A stretch of 64,000 bases of DNA, from the NCBI GenBank assembly GCA_031772625.1, contig CM062818.1, forward strand, positions 1,279,854,277 through 1,279,918,276, given 5' to 3'. The stretch is from Pinus tabuliformis (taxonomy: Eukaryota > Streptophyta > Pinopsida > Pinales > Pinaceae). The position numbers and the translations under genes were made by a program. The notes beneath the pieces were generated by a model that was given only the letters and a program-made list of their open reading frames with translations, did no database searches and was not told the origin of the DNA. Below, in pieces: positions 34,340-45,978 of this stretch; positions within the stretch are counted from its first letter, which is position 1; each line of letters starts with the position of its first letter.

Positions 34340-34744
34340 ATGTCATCTAATCGTTACGTCAGTTTTGCTGATGGTGCTTGTCATAGTACACAAAATCTAG
34401 CTTCCGCTGCATGGGGAATCTATGACCCTAATGGTGAGTTAGTGAATTTACGAGGTATATGTTTAAGTCATACGATTAATAACATTGTTTAATATAGTGC
34501 GTCCATCGAGATTTTGTCAGAAGCTATCACTCTTGGCATTATAGAGTTAATCTTAAAACTTGATTCACAACTTAATGGACAATATTCAATGAGAAACCCT
34601 CAAATTTTGCGAATTTATTTGTGAGTTTTTCTATTGGAACAAGAATTTGATTTTATTACTGATCATCACATTGTAAGATGCATGAACACATTAACAGATG
34701 CATTGGCTAATTATGTATTAGATAGACATTTGCAAAACTTGTAA
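34340..34744 (+). pseudogene. Second (archaeal-type) RNase H downstream of integrase in A
   Basis: The ATG at 34340 follows a good 3' splice acceptor (CTACTTGGTTTGCAG). The frame reads YVSFADGACHS, AAWGIYDPNGELVN, then TAA at 34490-34492, SASIEILSEAITLGI, KLDSQLNGQYS, another stop near 34621, and TLTDALANYVL, ending at TAA 34742-34744. DGA, the E of IEILSEA, DSQ and the D of TDALAN match the four acidic residues of this family. Archaeal-type RNase H is a known addition in Tat elements. Here it sits after integrase as a separate frame, probably joined by splicing. Two in-frame stops make it a pseudogene. Confidence 0.8.
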
Positions 34745-34785
34745 ATCATAAAGAATCACATATGAGACATGGTAAATAGAGAAAC

Positions 34786-34786
<1 letters not shown>

Positions 34787-34838
<52 letters not shown>
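34787..34838. repeat. (TA)n microsatellite
   Basis: About 25 TA units directly after the second RNase H and before the antisense ORF. It is a simple repeat, probably a hotspot for length change. Confidence 0.95.
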
Positions 34839-34842
<4 letters not shown>

Positions 34843-34849
34843 GTTTGCA

Positions 34850-36318
34850 AAATAGTTTTCTACATCAAAATAAGAAAATTTGTCTTTTGAGAGACGTGCC
34901 TTTATAAGCCTACAACAGTGCAGAAAGTAATCTAGAGTCGGATATTCAGCCACATGGTTCTCATGATAGCACAAAATATCCCTAATGACTCGGCCCAACA
35001 GCCGACGCGGTCTGGCGAAAACTCCTACAGTGTGCCTTTGGTAGCATAATGGCACCTCATCCATCAAGGCATACTCTAGAATCCCCTTGGTTAAAACTTC
35101 CAGTTTACGCTCTACCTCCATGATACGATCCACTTCCTCCTCAAAAGGGGCCTCCTAAATCTTACGTTCCACTCACCTGGCTATTGGAGAAACCCCTGGA
35201 GGTCTCTCTGGTCCCACATCTACAAAAATCATAAGTGAAATCTCAATACACATATAAAAAAAAAATTAAAACCTCCAAAACTTCAAAAATAGTTTTTACC
35301 TTAATTGGTCCACTGTGCCCCTCTAGAAAGTGGAATATCGGGATCTCCTCAAAAATCCATGTTTGCATACAGCCAATCATCGACCGTTATTAGCTGCTAA
35401 TACAGTCCTCCAAAAAATGTCAGAGGGAATGACATATGTTGGTCATCTCCATGTCGAGGCATCATCTCTCCCCATTTGAGTAATCGTGGATCTTTGGGTG
35501 CTAGTGGATCCACTTCCAACCACTGATAATGAAACAATGGCACATGTTCCAGAATGAATGTCACCAAAATGGATCTGAAACCAAATTGTTTAAGATTCCC
35601 TAACTTTCACTTGGTATGTTGGCGGTTCATGTAGACCATCAAACCCTCACTCCAATTGAAAATCGTTGGATTCAGAAACTCGATTGCATACTAGAAATGA
35701 GACTTTGTTGCCTCATATAACACTTAAGCCGTAGCTACTTGGGCCATGGTTTGTATGATGCTTCATAGTGGGAGGTTGGTAATGGCCTTTATGTCAATTT
35801 TTCCACTCAGGGTCTTCTTGCCTCCCAGAGAATGCCTTGGAAGGAGCATATCCGTGCTCTCTCCACCAGTGTGTGATCTAGACAACTACACCCATTATCG
35901 CTTTCTAGACAACCCAGTGATGAAATAAATGTCAACGACCTCTATTTCGAGCTCTTTAGCCCCGAACATGAACTGTTGGCGATCTTCATCCCACCAACCA
36001 ATCAGGTGCCACGATATCTCACGTTGTGATCTAACCCTACAAATCATGAATAACTTGAGAAATCCACATGCTCATATAACATCAACATAATCTTGATCCT
36101 AGATATCAAGATGGTCTTCAAATTTATGTCCCCTTTCTTTCTATTCAATAACCATTTTGGATTGTTTATCCTACGGAAAATAAATAAGACAACATTTCAT
36201 GAGCTTCCATTGACACAAAATCAAAGATTAACTATTTTACACGGAGGATTTCCTTTAAAACTTTTACGTGTAACAAATGGCTCGACGAATGGTGTCTCAG
36301 ACTGATCGTGCTCCTTGC
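34850..36318 (-). pseudogene. Antisense extra ORF of element A, intron-containing and degenerate
   Basis: On the minus strand, between pol and the 3' LTR. Upstream exon (about 36318-35300): DTPFVEPFVTRKSF-like start, then WHLIGWWDEDRQQFMFGAKE, EVVDIYFITGLSR, GKIDIKAITNLPL, FLNPTIFNWSEGLMVYMNRQ, PLAPKDPRLLKWGEMMPRHGDD. Downstream exon (35219 to about 34850): VDRIMEVERKLEVLTKGILE, LCYQRHTVGVFARPRRLLGR. An 80-nt GT-AG intron (35220-35299) separates them, and a pyrimidine-rich acceptor precedes the first. Antisense extra ORFs after pol are known in Tat elements such as Grande. The upstream part loosely recalls the plant mobile domain, which I could not confirm. Several stops and frame changes are present. 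Confidence 0.65.
35220..35299 (-). other. Predicted 80-nt intron in the antisense ORF
   Basis: Read on the minus strand it starts GTAAAAACTATTTTTG and ends TATGATTTTTGTAG. It is AT-rich with a T-run, as plant introns are. The frame differs on its two sides, as expected for a spliced gene. Confidence 0.6.
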
Positions 36319-38218
36319 CTGAAAATAAAAGTAAAATAAGGTAAAAATGGTCTCACAATTGCAAATTTGTAAAATGGTAAAAATGACTTACTTTTTTGCC
36401 TAATTATAAGTTTTAAATAATATTTTTACCAAATTAGTAAATATATCACTCATTTTTTAATATTTTCCTCGAAATCAGTGATATGTGTTTCATTGTGTAG
36501 TGATAGGTCATATATTCTTAGTGATTGTGATTTATCTTGACTAATTCAACAATTCTTATTTTATCACTTTTTTGGACTCATAAAAACTAAAAAAAAAAGA
36601 AACCCCTAGAGTCATATTAAAGCTCTTTTCTGACACTTGAAAAATGAAAATATTATCAAGTACTTTTTGTTTCGAGCTCGTTAAAGTAAATGAAATGGCA
36701 TCTACTCAGTATAAGTTTAACCTTTTTCTAGACTGAGTTAGACTATTGTACAAAAAATAAATACCTTAGTTGAACATGGCTAAAAGGTTCTCCAGGATAT
36801 TGTTTTCTACCCTTTCGAGTCCAAGAGACGATTTACAAAAAGGGACCATGGAGTTTTGTTTTCCAATTATTTTTCAAACTCTCTAAACATGAAAAATATG
36901 CTGAGTTTCACCTTCATCGGACTCATAAAACATAAATGATGCAGGACTTGTCACCCCGACGAGATCAAGTTTCTCCTTCCTAGGACTCGTAAAACTTACT
37001 AGGATGGATTCATATGAAGGATGAACTTTAATGGCAAGCATATGCTATCACCTTCAATCTTGCGATAAAAAATATATGGGGTACTCGAGAAAAATGGTGG
37101 GGGAAGTGAAAGTGACCATATCTTGTATTTTGTAAAGGTAACATGACGCTCTTGAACATGACATTCATTTGATGCTCGTGTCAAGTTTGGGACATCCTCA
37201 CTTCGTAACTTTCCTTCTTAGATTTGGGATATCTTGTTTGCTCTCATTTGATTATACCATTTTCGTCATCATGACCTCTGATCCTATGTTGAGTCAAATT
37301 TTGCTAAAATCTGGAGTTGTATCAATGAAATGTTCAAGAGAAGTCTTATATGTAGTTCTTTACTCTTTATACATTGTCTGACTTTCTACCACAGTCCTAG
37401 ATCACACTTATTTACTCTACTACATCCTTTTATTTCGTTTCATTGGTATGGAATTCATTATGTCCCTCCTTCGATGGATCATTTCCTATGGACTTCAGCT
37501 CATTATCCAAAAAGATGTTCTAGAAACTCCCTTCTAGTACATTAGAGCTTGCATGAATCAATGGAAATTTCTTTGCATTTGACGATGGGTTTACATCATT
37601 GACCTTCGATCAGGTGATTCCAGGGAATTTGACTTTTGCTTCATTGTTCACATTCATGGATTGTGTTGATTGTACCGTGAGATCCTTTTTCATTATTGGT
37701 TGTTTCTCTCATACCTGTTAACAGTTTACATCATTGGCCAGTAATCAGGTGGTGTTATATCATGTTTGACTTTCACACATCTACTCACATGTTAGAATTT
37801 GTATATTGATCAGGTTGAGACAGGGCACAAGACCCTGGATTTTGTCAGATAAAGTCTAGGTTGCACAGAGTCATGAATTATTCATGAGTGTACACATGTT
37901 TCCTCTAGACAAATGGTTGTGACCATACCGTGGGTTCATATTCATGATCCTTTCTATTTATATGGTTGTGACCATGCCGATGATCTTTGCACATGATCCC
38001 TCCTATTCGGATGACTGCATCCATACCGCGAATTCATGTATTGTTAGATGCCTATTCATGTATCATTAGGCATGATCATCAAAGATGTTAGATATGTATA
38101 TGTATATGTATATGCTTGATTTGTAGCTCTCCTGATGGTGTGGTTCTCATCCTTGCACTGAATTGTAAAGTATCTCAGCCATCACTCCCCATCTCGCCTT
38201 CATGCTTTAGGGGTCATA
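36319..38218. other. Element A, 3' untranslated region, no gene seen
   Basis: About 1.9 kb between the antisense ORF and the 3' LTR. On the minus strand its left edge looks like an intron end (pyrimidine-rich run, then TTTTCAG at 36319-36325), so an upstream antisense exon or promoter may lie here. Repeated phrases such as GTGACCATACCG and CATGATC occur around 37915-38060. A likely polypurine tract (CTTTAGGGG) lies at about 38205-38213. Short frames here have no family match. Confidence 0.5.
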
Positions 38219-39267
38219 TATTACACAATATTTTGTCATACCTCCTATTCACTTATAGTTCCATATCCAGAGGTGCCAAAACATTTACTATTGTGCACCA
38301 TATCCATCATGATATACAAACCAAAATCTCCAAGAAGAATCAAAGGAAGAATTCCCTAAATCCATTCTGAAGAAGGTTATATAAAACCATAAATTTTAGC
38401 ATTAGCGTGCCTTGCTCCATTGCATGCCCATGATGATGGAATGTTGCACAATTATACACTAGCACTTCCAGTTTGGGTTTTCATAGGAAAACCCATGCTG
38501 AACCTCTTCTGGAAGGTTTTACCAAACTAAAGGAAATGTTTTGTGCACTAGAACCTTCAAGAACAACGAGGTGGATATTGGTTGTTGTTTATATGATTGA
38601 GCTCTCCCATTTGGACCTCCTGATCTTATCATCATGGGCTTTCCCCTTGAGATGCAGACCTTCCTCCCTCTTTTGTCGATCCCTAACTCCCTCTCCCTTA
38701 CTATAAATTCACTCCCTTCCATCCCCAATTGGTTGGTCATTGTTTGTTGCATCCCTATGCTATGATTATGTCTACATGCTACCCATTCTAGCTTGGAGAA
38801 GGAGTGATTGAAGAGTCTTTACTTGGACTTGTACATCCGCCAAAAGGAGGTCTCCAACATCAAGGCATAGATTGTATGCTTCCCTTTTAGCTTAATAATA
38901 TATACATCTAATGTTCACTTTCCATATTTGTGTAAATGTTTATGATTTTATCTTAATACTCCATGACCTATTAAGTGGTTTATGTTTGATCTATGCTATA
39001 TATGCTCTTGTATCTCACATACCTCTTTGATCTTTTGTGCAGGTACTCGGACATGAAGAATGGGTAAGGAGCGAGGCATGGAGCAAAAGGATCAAAGTCT
39101 TCTTCAAAATATTGATCGATTAGCATCAGAACGAGGTATGTTTCTCCTTCTCTCTGCATTTGTCAAACATAAGTTAGGAAAGTGTATGTTAGCTTGTTTA
39201 GTTTGTTTCTAGACCCACTCATTGGACTAGAGGGATCACCTTTGTCTGCAGAGGGGATTTACCTTTA
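38219..39267 (+). repeat. Element A 3' LTR
   Basis: It aligns with 9079-10119 over its full length, though clearly diverged. Its CA end has become TA (CCTTTA versus TCTTCA) and its TG start is TA. Beyond it D LTR sequence resumes. Confidence 0.8.
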
Positions 39268-39270
39268 GAA

Positions 39271-39537
39271 CACATGTGGTGGATCCTCTAATATTCCCAA
39301 AAATAATAGCAAGTAAAGCAATTTTATCAACAAAATAAATATTTTCTTTCTCATAAATAAATTTTCACTTTTTGGTTTTTTAGCCACATGTCATCTTAGA
39401 AAATCATAAAAGTAGATAGATTTACCATTTTTACCTGATGTTATTTTTCAATCTTCTTTTTAAAAATAAAAATAAAAATTACAATTTGATTCCCACTATC
39501 ATGAAATATTTCCTTGAAACATTTTCCAATCATTACA
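39271..39537 (-). repeat. Element D LTR copy 1, remainder after element A
   Basis: The sequence from CACATGTGGTGGATCCTCTA matches 44455-44719 (CATATGGTGGCTCTTCTA onward) up to TTTTCCAATCATTA. It ends CATTACA, giving TGTAATG as the LTR start in minus orientation. Confidence 0.8.
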
Positions 39538-40956
39538 TATGATTCCTACGAGCTCATGATTCCCTCAAAAGTTCCAGGCCCTACTACCAGAGCGTCCTTG
39601 TTCTTTTTTCCTTCAATCAAAAGAAAGGAATATCAATGAGAAGACAATTTAATTAACAACATCTCGCTACTACTACTTTTAGCATTAAGCTCGTAGAACA
39701 CACATTAAACTATCACATAATCTTTGCTTCCCTTATCACATTAGTTAGCATTTATGCATGTTCATATGGAAGGGAACACACTTTTCCTTTCGATTTTTAT
39801 TATTGGAATGACAATGTATTTCTATTAAATCAGTCACTATTAAAGACATTATTTTTATCAGGATATATGTTCTTTATAACATTTAAGAACTTGCAGTCCT
39901 GTGTATGTATTTTTAGACAAATATATACTTATGTCGTTATCATATTTTCTTGCATATCATCTTAATATGCATAAATTTCCATACAAAGCTTTACTCACAC
40001 AAGAACATTAATTCACCATTAGTACATAAGTGTCGGTAGCAAATATGGTAACAGTTTAGAAGCCAGGCAGACCCAAAAACGTGTGTCCACCATTAAGCCA
40101 ATAATATGTATATGAATTACCATTATCACATTGTTTACAACTTTAATAATAAACTTGAATCAAATGATGCATATTCCAATATACTTAATGCAATTATTAT
40201 ATAAGGATAAGTCCAATAGTTTTCCAATAAATCACATATACTTTATTTGCATGGAAATTACCAAAAGTGATGTCATGCAATGTTAATACATAGGAGGTAG
40301 TGAAAAATACCAAACTATCATAAAATCATTCAATATCCACAACAGGACACAATCAACTATTAGCCATTATAGTTTACACCTACCACATTACTCATTGTTT
40401 ATTCTCAACCTTCAAGGGGGTTCCTTTAATGTATTTTTAAACATGGTATTATCCAATTCAAGGACAGTCCCTACATTTCTATATTCTTTCATTATCACAC
40501 TATTTTCATTATTGAAAAAATAATGCATACATTCATTCTTTTCTTATAAGTAATGCATTGCAACTCCAAGAATTTTTCTTTTAATGCACCATTAAAAATT
40601 ATAAAATTATGCATACAAAGATTGGTAATTAATCCACAATATTATTGTTCATTCTTTGAGTATTCAAAGTTGTCCATGATTTAGCTATATCTAGTGCAAG
40701 CAAATTTCTAATTATCTTGTATTCACATAAAGACTGAAATTCCACGAGCACAACATTTTTCGAAGCAACCATTAACCTTATCATTCTTCAATGTAGTCAT
40801 TAACACAATCATGCATTTAATATTAAATTCACTCTACTGTATACATTTCCATGTAATTTCATTAGTGTTATATCTAAGATTATATCCAATAACATCATAC
40901 TTCTACTCCTCCTCATTCTTACAAAACCCAAGAGGTGTTAGTGCTGCAGCTTTTTT
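39538..40956 (-). other. Element D non-coding interior
   Basis: Between the two D LTRs. I see no gag or pol resemblance on either strand, only AT-rich DNA. Either the element was always non-coding, as LARDs are, or its coding part was deleted. Confidence 0.6.
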
Positions 40957-40968
40957 GCTCTGATACCA
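40957..40968 (-). other. Element D primer-binding site (initiator-Met type)
   Basis: On the minus strand TGGTATCAGAGC lies 2 bases after the LTR end (AATGTTACA). This is the common plant retroelement site complementary to the 3' end of initiator tRNA-Met. It fixes D's orientation as minus and 40971-44719 as its 5' LTR. Confidence 0.85.
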
Positions 40969-40970
40969 CT

Positions 40971-43900
40971 TGTAACATTCCTTGGTATACTTCATACAAA
41001 ATACATAGGAATAAAACTTTTCATTAAGTTTTACCATCATAAATTGAAGTAACAATAGATATGGAATGGCTATTTTTTAATGTAACTAGTTAACATAATT
41101 CTCTCTATTGTAGTTGTACATCTTTAACATTCTTCATTTAATAACACATTGAATAGTGTAAGTTTAAACATCATGAAATATAGAAACATCATCAAGATAA
41201 CATAGTAAGAAAATGGATAAATGGACATTGATATACCCTTGAAACCTTAAAGGGAAAAACCTGCAAAGGTTTAATTTATTTAATATGTTGTGGGGTAGTT
41301 CAACCCCCACTCAATAGAAGCAAGGGAGTCCATCCCTTGCGCATTGTTAAATGTTTACAAAAGAACATAATATTTAATTGAAATGTAATTAAACAGAGGT
41401 CAATACATTCAACATGATGTCATGTTTCTCAAACACTTTACCTTACATTTCTCAGGCATATTATATTTTTGGCACAGTTGTCTCTTGTAGTAAGTTATCA
41501 GTTGTAAAATGTGTTGACGATCCTTCACTCTTCATGAACCAATACACAAGAATAATGACCTAGTTTCTTGCCATAAAATTGGTTATCATCCATATTTTGA
41601 TTGTTGCGAAAGGGATAGTTTATAAATTATCAATCCATTCTACACATCAGCCAGGATTCTTTCATGCAATTAATATCGACAACATGTCTAACACCTTGAT
41701 TAGGTAAAATAATCATTTATCAAAACAAAATAATCAATCTGTACACGTTATCACCAATAATATTTTATGTATTGCACATATTTTCATGTTTCACTTTGTT
41801 TCAAATGCATATTAACATTGAAAATCAACCTTAAACTTTTACTTTTAAATGTGTCTCCAAATTCAATACCACTTCCTTTTACATGAATCCTTAGTACAAA
41901 ACTATTCTTGTTTTTACAAATGTAATAACGTTGGTTAATAATAGAAAATACAACTAAATTTTTATTTTTATTTTTTATTTTGATGAATTATACAAATGCA
42001 CATTAAATTTTTCATATTTCCAATGCATTATTAAATGCATACAAACACCACATTTACTTACATGTTCTCTTATCCACATCACACATGCATTAGATAAAAT
42101 GAAAAAATAATATCAAGCATGCCTATTCATCCTTATTCAAACTACAAAACCATCTTTATTTATATTATAATAGTAACTTTTAATTTTCATGTGAATGAAC
42201 AGAATGCTTGGAATTGTAAAACAACTTTATATCCATACCTCAAATGAAAACCATTTCAATGTTAGCTTTCACGTGAATAAAGAATGTCCATACAATTAGG
42301 AACCCCGTCTATTCAAGAAATATTCTTATCTTTTTATGCACAAGATTCATATGCAATTTTGTTCAAGCAAATAACATGGATCATTTTCTTTCTGTATACA
42401 AGATTCATATGAACCTTGTTCAAGAAAATAACATGGATTCTTATATTTTTATGCACAAGTTTCATATTAAATAATGTTCAATAAAATAGCATGGATTCTT
42501 ATATTTTTATGCATAAGAACAGTGAAAATCTTTCCAAGGAAATTAACATGATTAATCTATTTTTTCTCACAAAAATCCCTGCAATATTTTCAATAGTTTA
42601 ATGCACAGTGACCATGGAAATATCACCATGGAAATTAACAAAACTATCTATATTTCCACACACAAACCCATGCAATGTTTTCAAGATTTTAGTGCATAGA
42701 AACCATGTAATCATTTTAAAGTAAATTAACAAATTTATATTTCTTTCCACACACAAATTCCCACAAACTTTTCAAGATTTTAACACACATAAACCATGCA
42801 ATTATTTCCAAGGAAATTAATTAAAATAACTATACATCTCTTTGTATATAGTAGTTTGTTTAGATTTTACTTTCAGCTCCACCATGAAAGGACCCCAAAT
42901 TGTATTCACTAGAAATAATGAATGTCGATCAAATGTTTTCTAGAGCTTGGCCATTGAAATAAAAATCATGATATATTGAGTATCTCTCCAATCATCCATT
43001 CAATGCGAGTGGAAGGCACAACAATATCGAAATAGTAACATACATTTCGGGGGTGTTCTTCCATAGACACACCTCCATACATATTTCATTGGACATCATC
43101 CATACACACATATCCCCCTCTTAAGATTCTCTAGAAATGACAACAATCACTTTACACTCTTTGACACAAATACCAAACCATTGAGCTCATCAATCAACAT
43201 TAGTAATGACTTCCATTCGTGGCTCATGGTTTCTAGTGTTTTATATCTAGTCATGGTTGTTGCAAGGAAGTTGAGGTGATTATGGTGTTTTACATGCACA
43301 ATGACTTAGACATATGAAACAAACGACCTTCCCAGTTGTGGGACTCCATGGATTCTCTCCTCCAAAGTGACCACCTTATTCCATACCCCAATTATAGATT
43401 CATGGTGGTGAAATTGAAAAGGTTGTTTCCAAAAGTCATTCAAACCCTAACTAATTCTTATCCCAATAGTTTGTATTATGTTCAATATTTTTTTCCATAT
43501 TATTAAATCATAACTAACAACATTCATGTGTCAAATATAGGTATATTACATTCTCTACCCCCCCCTAAAGATAACACCTCCTTGGTGTTCGTCTCTTCTT
43601 TCTATCGTCATTATTATATTTTTTTCAATTTTTTTATGTTCCACTAGGACTTTGTGTTAGATTGGAAATGATGCCACTTCACACAATAATTTAATTAGAC
43701 GTGTTTTACCAATTGTGGAAAACACTCTAAGAGTGGTTTACTAGCCAAAGAACAAGCACCTTGGGTGGTTTATCAGGCTCCATGGAAAGTACCTCTTAGT
43801 GTATGACCAATAAATTGAATTACTATCTCTCAATCATAATCACATTATTTTTAATCACAATATTTCCAATCAAATTGTATTCACAATATTTTTAACTATC

Positions 43901-44719
43901 AATCATTTATCACAGTACCTTTACAGGTGATTAGAGAGAATATAATTTTCTAATCACATAAATAGTCAAAGTAGTCATAATTGCACAAATTGCATATTGT
44001 TTTAGACCTTACTAAAGAAATCCACAAGTCTAGTATCATGAATTCCTAGAAATAAAACATATGTTTCCCTTGAACTATAGTTCCAATAGTTCCTCCTTGA
44101 GTACTAGGATCCTTTCCTTCTAGGAAACTAATCAAAAAACATTCAAAAATTTAATCCTCAACCCAAGCATCGTCCTACTATATCTAGGTATAAGTCTAAT
44201 ATTTATCTCCCGTTGACACATAGTGGCTTATCTTCTCCTCTCTTTTCATACAGGTTCCACCCATGACATTTGTCTCTAGTTCTGTTAGATTTTTGTGGTT
44301 TTCCACCCATGAAATTTATCTTTAGCCATGATAACGCTTGGTGGTTAGATCAACCAAGCTAGTTCATCCCTTTGGAAAAAATAGAGGACTTTTCCCATCC
44401 CTTCATGGACCATAATTTCTTTTCACTATTTCTAGATAGTTAGGAGTCTAAGATCTCATATGGTGGCTCTTCTAATATTTCCAACAATAATAGTAAATAA
44501 AACAATCTATCAACAAAATAAATACTGTCTTTCTCACAATAATTTTTCACTTTTTTGTTTTCAAGGCACATTTCATCTTAAAAAATCATAAAAGTCAATA
44601 GATTTACCACTTTATCTTGATGTTATTAGTCAATCTTCATTTCAAAAATAAAAAGCAATATCATAATTTTGATTCTCACTATCATCGAATGTTTCCTTGA
44701 AACATTTTCCAATCATTAT
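40971..44719 (-). repeat. Element D LTR copy 2 (5' LTR)
   Basis: About 3.75 kb, non-coding, matching copy 1 in order. It keeps the minisatellite region (about 42320-42830) and the uninterrupted site where A entered copy 1 (44450-44470). Its outer edge is truncated or obscured by element E, which begins at 44720; the last shared bases are CAATCATTA. Confidence 0.75.
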
Positions 44720-45856
44720 TGTTGGGAATAATACTGAGAGGGGGGGTGAATCAATATTACAATTCAATATTTTTTCATTTCCCAAACATATTTATATACG
44801 CTACTTCTATGAAGTGAACTTGCATGTACACGCTACAATGATTAGAGAAACTAGCGTATACCCAGAGAACTTATGATTTAGTCAATTTATCATGTGTTGA
44901 ACCTTAATCAATGCATTAATAGCTTGTTAAATAGTGTAGTAAAAATATAATAAACCATCATACATAAGCAGCACATATGAACACCAAGATTTAAGGTTGA
45001 AACCAAATGCGGGAGAAAAACCACCTGCTGTTTTCGTCTCTATCTTCTTTTAATACTAAGAAAATATTTTTACAACCTTGTACTGGTGCAGACTCATACC
45101 AGTACACACGGACCCACCTGCAAAAGGCCACAACCTTCTCTCTTTTTCCAGATTCTACTAGAAGGGAGATACAACCCCCTAGCTCTTGCACTAGCCAATG
45201 TGTTTACTTGTATGCAGGCACCAACCTACAGAAGGCTACGACCTTCTCTCTTCCTCCAAGGACCGCATTTCATAAATTTCCATACTAGATGCTCCCAGTA
45301 CACAAAAATACAAATGAAGGCCTCGTTTCATCAAATTTTCATATTTGACCCATCGGAACATTCAAACTGAATCAACGAATAATTAGTTAATCTAAATAGT
45401 CATATCACTGTCACCATAACATTGTGTTGGACCCAGAAACCCGCATCATCATTCAAAACTAGTTGTAACCTCAAAAATCATGCATAAAAATGTATACGCT
45501 ACTTTACTAAACCCAACCTGCGTATATACAGTACCTCCTTTAACCAAACCTATGTATACCTTCAAAACTAATGAAACATAAAACTTCTGAATCAAGTTTG
45601 TACCAACCAACAATATACTGAACATCTACTATCAATCTACAGAGATTTGCATAGGTAGTAGCAGAGATAACCCTTCTCACTTAGATAATCAATCAATCAG
45701 ACACCAAACTCCTTATGCATCCCGTTTTACATTCAAATCTAAGAAGACTTCATTGACAAACAACAGTAAAACAATAGAACTGATCAGATAGATCAGTCAT
45801 TTCTGAAGAATAGCCTTTTCTTTTGTATACGCTACCTGGAAGAGTAGAACCTACAT
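44720..45856 (-). repeat. Element E 3' LTR, outer part
   Basis: Starts TGTTGGGAATAATACTG. It carries scattered units of the type TATACGCTAC or its relatives (44798, 44832, 44848, 45492, 45529, 45829). It breaks at CCTACAT, where F starts. It holds no gene; frames at 45007-45370 are chance. Confidence 0.7.
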
Positions 45857-45882
45857 TGATAGAGGGAAAAGTTCCCCTAGGA

Positions 45883-45978
45883 GATTAGACGATGTGACTT
45901 GGTTGTTAGAAGCAGTTTTGGAAGCGAGGGGATTAGACGATGTGACTTGGTTGTTAGTAGCAGTTTGCAAGGAAACTA
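45883..45978. repeat. 48-bp tandem duplication at F deletion junction
   Basis: The units 45883-45930 and 45931-45978 share GATTAGACGATGTGACTTGG and TTGTTAG.AGCAGTTT. They lie right beside the truncated F end and may have arisen with the deletion. Confidence 0.75.

Larger units (their letters stand above)
9076..39270 (+). mobile_element. Element A: degenerate Tat-like Ty3/gypsy element
   Basis: Two diverged direct repeats of about 1.04 kb (9079-10119 and 38219-39267) bracket a primer site, leader, gag, PR, RT, RH, INT, a second RNase H and an antisense ORF, the set expected of a Tat-lineage Ty3/gypsy element. A lies within D LTR copy 1: D sequence stops at ATCTCAT on the left and resumes with CACATGTGGTGG on the right, while D LTR copy 2 reads without interruption at 44450-44470. 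The target duplication is a worn CTCAT (9072-9076) / CACAT (39271-39275). Edges are accurate to a few bases. A is itself split by B and C. Many stops and lost catalytic residues show it is dead. Confidence 0.8.
3653..44719 (-). mobile_element. Element D: LARD-like LTR retrotransposon, interrupted
   Basis: In minus orientation, two long diverged direct repeats flank a short interior. LTR copy 1 is 3653-9075 plus 39271-39537, split by element A. LTR copy 2 is 40971-44719. Both begin on the plus strand with TGTAACATTCCTT and match in order along their length (for example 4120/41300, 7200/43535, 8640/44030, 39290/44470). The interior, 39538-40970, is only 1.4 kb and holds no coding sequence, but has an initiator-Met-type primer site next to copy 2. 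Very long LTRs plus a non-coding interior fit the class known as LARDs. Elements A and S lie in copy 1, and E abuts copy 2 on the right. The LTRs are strongly diverged, so D is the oldest layer. Confidence 0.75.
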
